Part shown: positions 30,098 through 32,374 of the stretch, piece after piece
Layout: each line of letters opens with the position of its first letter
How positions within the stretch are numbered: position 1 is the stretch's first letter
NCBI GenBank assembly: GCA_016292145.1
Contig: JAEFBA010000022.1
Span: 1-32,374 of the forward strand
DNA: 32,374 nucleotides
Direction: 5' to 3'
Source of the DNA: Saccharofermentans sp.
Lineage (GTDB): Bacteria > Bacillota > Clostridia > Saccharofermentanales > Saccharofermentanaceae
Notes under the pieces: generated by a model
Told to the model about the DNA's origin: nothing
Seen by the model: only the letters and a program-made list of their open reading frames with translations
The model's database searches: none
Translations under genes and position numbers: made by a program

Positions 30098-30628
30098 ATT
30101 GCTCTCTTTGTTGGTGATTCAGAGGAAGGAATAAATATCCTTCGCGAACATTGACAAATGAATAGCAAACCGTGAGGTACGTTCACTTGTATCGGCGTTA
30201 AAATACCAAGCCAAGTTGACTCCGAACCCGCGATGACCGGTCGAAAGATCGAGAGCGATAAGGCGGATGAGTCAGAATCAGGGTTGCAACCTGAGGGAGG
30301 CGATGACAGATACAAAGTGGGGATACTTCTGTGATGAGCAGCGGGGCGTATTAGTCACCGGGGTGAGTTTCTCCAATACTCTTCCCATGTTTTCGTAGTC
30401 AGCAATGCGAGAGCCTTACGGGTTTAACTTTTTTCTGGATAAGGCGGAGCAAAACTACAGCATTATTCGCTATCTGTGTTGATTTTCAGACTGTTTATGT
30501 TGAATTCCAGGCTTCTTTTGAATTAGGTCTTTCGTTTTGCCCTCTCCCATTCCTTAAGGGTGAAGAGACAAGTAGTTCTTTTTTTGAGTCTTAAGGTTTT
30601 ACAGAAATACAACAAGGAGGTATCACAC
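30098..30628. other. 531-bp gene-free stretch with predicted RNA stems
   Basis: No supported ORF. Stems seen: CGGTC-GAAA-GATCG (30238-30251) inside CCGC/GCGG (30228-30231 with 30263-30266); TCAGG/CCTGA (30278-30294); GTATT/AATAC (30348-30379) enclosing TCAC-CGGG-GTGA (30355-30366). The rest to 30628 is T-rich. Element 1 has nothing comparable. It could be a non-coding RNA, or a decayed intron or insertion. Confidence 0.4.
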
Positions 30629-30655
30629 ATGACCATACCAAGACCGCCGACATAG
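30629..30655 (+). CDS. Leader mini-ORF upstream of xis (MTIPRPPT)
   Basis: Eight codons and a stop with an ideal AAGGAGG eight bases upstream, followed by an AAGCAT-GAAA-ATGCTT hairpin (30685-30700) before xis. The Pro-Arg-Pro-Pro run could stall ribosomes. It is positioned like the mini-ORF of element 1. Confidence 0.45.
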   Translation: MTIPRPPT

Positions 30656-30731
30656 CGGAAAACACATCAGTAACTCTTAGGCCGAAGCATGAAAATGCTT
30701 GAAATCACAACAATTATAAGGAGCAATAAAA

Positions 30732-30974
30732 ATGTTAACTAATGTAAGTACAAACAACAACATCTTTATCAGAGCAGACGAAGTCGCTCAGGTATTAAAT
30801 GTATCCGTTCAGACAGGTTACAAGATCATAAGAGATCTTAACAAGGAACTTCAGAAAAAGGGTTTCGTTGTACAGACCGGCAGAGTAAACAGACGCTATT
30901 TCGAAGCCAGATACGGCATATCCGGAATGGAGTTTACCGGTGATGGTCAGATTGCATCAGAAGGAGGGATTTGA
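30732..30974 (+). CDS. xis: Excisionase-like HTH protein of element 2
   Basis: 80 residues. HTH IRADEVAQVLNVSVQTGYKI at about 13-32, then the same basic wing GRVNRRYFEARYG as the element 1 protein. AAGGAG precedes the start. It ends one base before the int ATG. The role is as for the element 1 copy: likely control of excision direction. Confidence 0.8.
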   Translation: MLTNVSTNNNIFIRADEVAQVLNVSVQTGYKIIRDLNKELQKKGFVVQTGRVNRRYFEARYGISGMEFTGDGQIASEGGI

Positions 30975-30975
30975 T

Positions 30976-32049
30976 ATGTCAGTACACATAGACAAGCGTA
31001 CTGGAAAATGGTTCTCAATGGTTTATTACGACGATATTTATGGTAACCGCAAACAGAAGTGTAAGAGAGGTTTTAAGACCAGGAGACAAGCACTTGATTG
31101 GGAATCTGAATTTCTTAAGTCGGACAGCGGGGAATCAGATATGCGCTATGAAACATTCGTAGAAAACTATATGAATGCTATCAGTCCTCACTTGAAGGAA
31201 GATAGCATCATAACGAAAAAGAATATTTTCAGATGCCACATATTACCGTACTTCGGGAAGCGAAAACTTAATGAGATCGAGCCGATTGATGTAGCTAACT
31301 GGCAAAGGGAGATTATGAGAAAGGAGGGAGCTAACGGCAAGCCGTTATCTTCAGTGTTTCTCAAGACGATTCACAATCAGCTTTCAGCATCGTTTAACTT
31401 CGCAGTGAGGTTTTATCACCTTCCCAAGAATCCGGCAGCAATCGCAGGAAACATGGGAAAAGAAGGTGGTAGGGAAATGCTTTTCTGGACGAAAGATGAG
31501 TATACGAGATTCTCGCAAGCAATCATGGATAAACCAATGTCCTATTACGCGTTTGAGATGCTTTACTGGACAGGGATGCGTGAAGGGGAACTCCTGGCGC
31601 TCACACCTGACGATTTCGACTTAGAAGCCAAGACTGTGAAGATATCAAAAACATATCAGAAGATCAATGGCAAGGAGCTTATTACAACACCTAAGACGGC
31701 CAACAGCAACCGCACGGTAACGATGCCGGACTTTCTTTGCGAAGAGATGAAGGAGTATCTGCAATTTATTGACGGTATAAAGGGTATTGAGAGGATTTTC
31801 CCGGTATCAAAGTATTTTCTTCTCCATGAGATGAAAAGAGGATGTGCAGTTGCAGGTGTAAAGCGGATTCGTATACACGATATAAGACACAGTCATGTAA
31901 GTCTTCTTATCGATATGGGATTCACGCCGGTAGCAATCGCTGCAAGAGTCGGACATAAGAGCATTGATATAACCTTCCGATATGCGCACCTTTTCCCGTC
32001 AGTCCAAGGAGAACTTGCCAACAAACTTAATAGTGTAAAGGAGTACTGA
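30976..32049 (+). CDS. int: Tyrosine recombinase (integrase) of element 2
   Basis: 357 residues from the ATG at 30976 (AAGGAGGG upstream; an earlier in-frame ATG at 30940 lies inside xis and is rejected). It has the same register as the element 1 integrase: Arg202 in MREGELL, HDIRHSH with His301 and Arg304, GHKS with His327, and RYAHLF with Tyr336. The two proteins are colinear without gaps, with long identical stretches in the catalytic domain and more variation in the arm-binding domain. This supports the same target type (guaA end) with different arm sites. Confidence 0.95.
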   Translation: MSVHIDKRTGKWFSMVYYDDIYGNRKQKCKRGFKTRRQALDWESEFLKSDSGESDMRYETFVENYMNAISPHLKEDSIITKKNIFRCHILPYFGKRKLNEIEPIDVANWQREIMRKEGANGKPLSSVFLKTIHNQLSASFNFAVRFYHLPKNPAAIAGNMGKEGGREMLFWTKDEYTRFSQAIMDKPMSYYAFEMLYWTGMREGELLALTPDDFDLEAKTVKISKTYQKINGKELITTPKTANSNRTVTMPDFLCEEMKEYLQFIDGIKGIERIFPVSKYFLLHEMKRGCAVAGVKRIRIHDIRHSHVSLLIDMGFTPVAIAARVGHKSIDITFRYAHLFPSVQGELANKLNSVKEY

Positions 32050-32051
32050 TC

Positions 32052-32374
32052 ATGAAACAGAAAGAAAATAAAGATCACAACAGATACAGGAATGTAAATG
32101 TGGGATTCAGAGTAACGCCGCAGGAGGCAGATGAGATCCACAGAGCAGCACTGCTTTCCGGTATGAAGAAGCAGGACTATATCCTGAAGCGCTTGAGGAA
32201 CCATGAGATCGTGGTCGTTCCGAATTCAAGACTGTATAAGCTGATAATTGAACAGACGGAATATCTTGCTACGGAACTCGGGAAGCTTATCAGATCCGGC
32301 AAGAAGATAGATCCGGAACTTAAGGCGACTGTGGAACTCCTGGTCACGACACTTAATGGTATGAAGGGAGATAC
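32052..32374 (+). CDS. RHH/MobC-like protein of element 2 (truncated by window end)
   Basis: Open from the ATG at 32052 to the last base; 107 codons are visible. It matches the element 1 gene at 18702: VGFRVTPQEADEIHRAALLSG, split here as VGFRVTPQEADEIHRAAL then GMKKQDYILKRL, NSRLYKLIIEQ, and KKIDPELKATVELLVTTL. This is a ribbon-helix-helix plus helical tail. Its place directly after int is conserved between the two elements. Confidence 0.75.
   Translation, partial: MKQKENKDHNRYRNVNVGFRVTPQEADEIHRAALLSGMKKQDYILKRLRNHEIVVVPNSRLYKLIIEQTEYLATELGKLIRSGKKIDPELKATVELLVTTLNGMKGD

Larger units (their letters stand above)
29438..32374. mobile_element. Element 2: related integrative element, truncated by the window end
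   Basis: Starts at the second 51-bp block and repeats the left-end design of element 1: terminator, LexA-box promoter, structured RNA, leader mini-ORF, xis, int, RHH gene. It differs by lacking the zinc-ribbon gene and having a 500-bp structured non-coding stretch before xis. Its remaining genes and right end lie outside. It is a tandem insertion at the same guaA-type site. Confidence 0.75.

Noticed and set aside
30228-30294. Hammerhead ribozyme (GATGAG and GAAA seen)
   Set aside because: The conserved core order CUGAUGA ... GAAA with three stems cannot be assembled.

Overview
The window is the replication-origin region of a Bacillota chromosome, most likely class Clostridia, with a foreign island on its right side. 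The evidence is a Firmicute-type dnaA, dnaN, recF, remB (DUF370) and gyrB cluster, a parAB locus with consensus parS sites, strong AGGAGG ribosome binding sites, Clostridia-type mobile-element genes and LexA boxes of the GAAC-N4-GTTC type. I cannot name a genus.

Layout. From 1 to 9138 everything lies on the minus strand: tRNA-Ser(UGA), parB, parA, three parS sites, gyrB, remB, recF, dnaN, an AT-rich 361-bp gap that I read as oriC, and dnaA. From 9247 to 16486 everything lies on the plus strand: a sortase, purA, two tandem paralogous lipoproteins and guaA. The switch in polarity around dnaA fits bidirectional replication starting in the dnaN-dnaA gap. The usual rpmH-rnpA neighbours of dnaA are absent; sortase and purA stand there instead.

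From the end of guaA the sequence is mobile. A 51-bp block covering the last codons of guaA and the bases after it recurs, with ten transitions, 12,963 bp downstream. It bounds element 1 (16475-29488), an integrative mobilizable element. Element 1 has a LexA-box promoter, a zinc-ribbon protein, a structured RNA, an excisionase-like protein, a tyrosine integrase, an RHH/MobC-like protein, a RepA-like ATPase, a candidate oriT, MobC and a MOBP relaxase, but no type IV secretion genes. Its cargo is a DUF3800 gene behind a three-hairpin RNA, a BlaI/M56 repressor-sensor pair with operator, a TIR plus macro-domain pair resembling type II Thoeris, a DUF4417 gene, and a deaminase toxin with a probable immunity protein. 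A second, related element (29438 to beyond the window) follows in tandem, with its own att-like block, LexA-box promoter, structured RNA, excisionase, integrase and a truncated RHH gene.

Working together: the left half initiates replication (DnaA), clamps and repairs (DnaN, RecF), relieves supercoiling (GyrB) and segregates origins (ParA, ParB, parS). PurA and GuaA are the AMP and GMP branch enzymes. In the elements, SOS induction probably feeds transcription through the structured RNA toward xis-int, and the mob genes would allow transfer by a helper. The most interesting items are the TIR/macro pair with an unusual non-membrane N-terminus, a cluster of seven TGAACA-type 9-mers in the origin beside a DnaA with altered DNA-reading residues, and the RNA conserved with compensatory changes upstream of xis-int in both elements.
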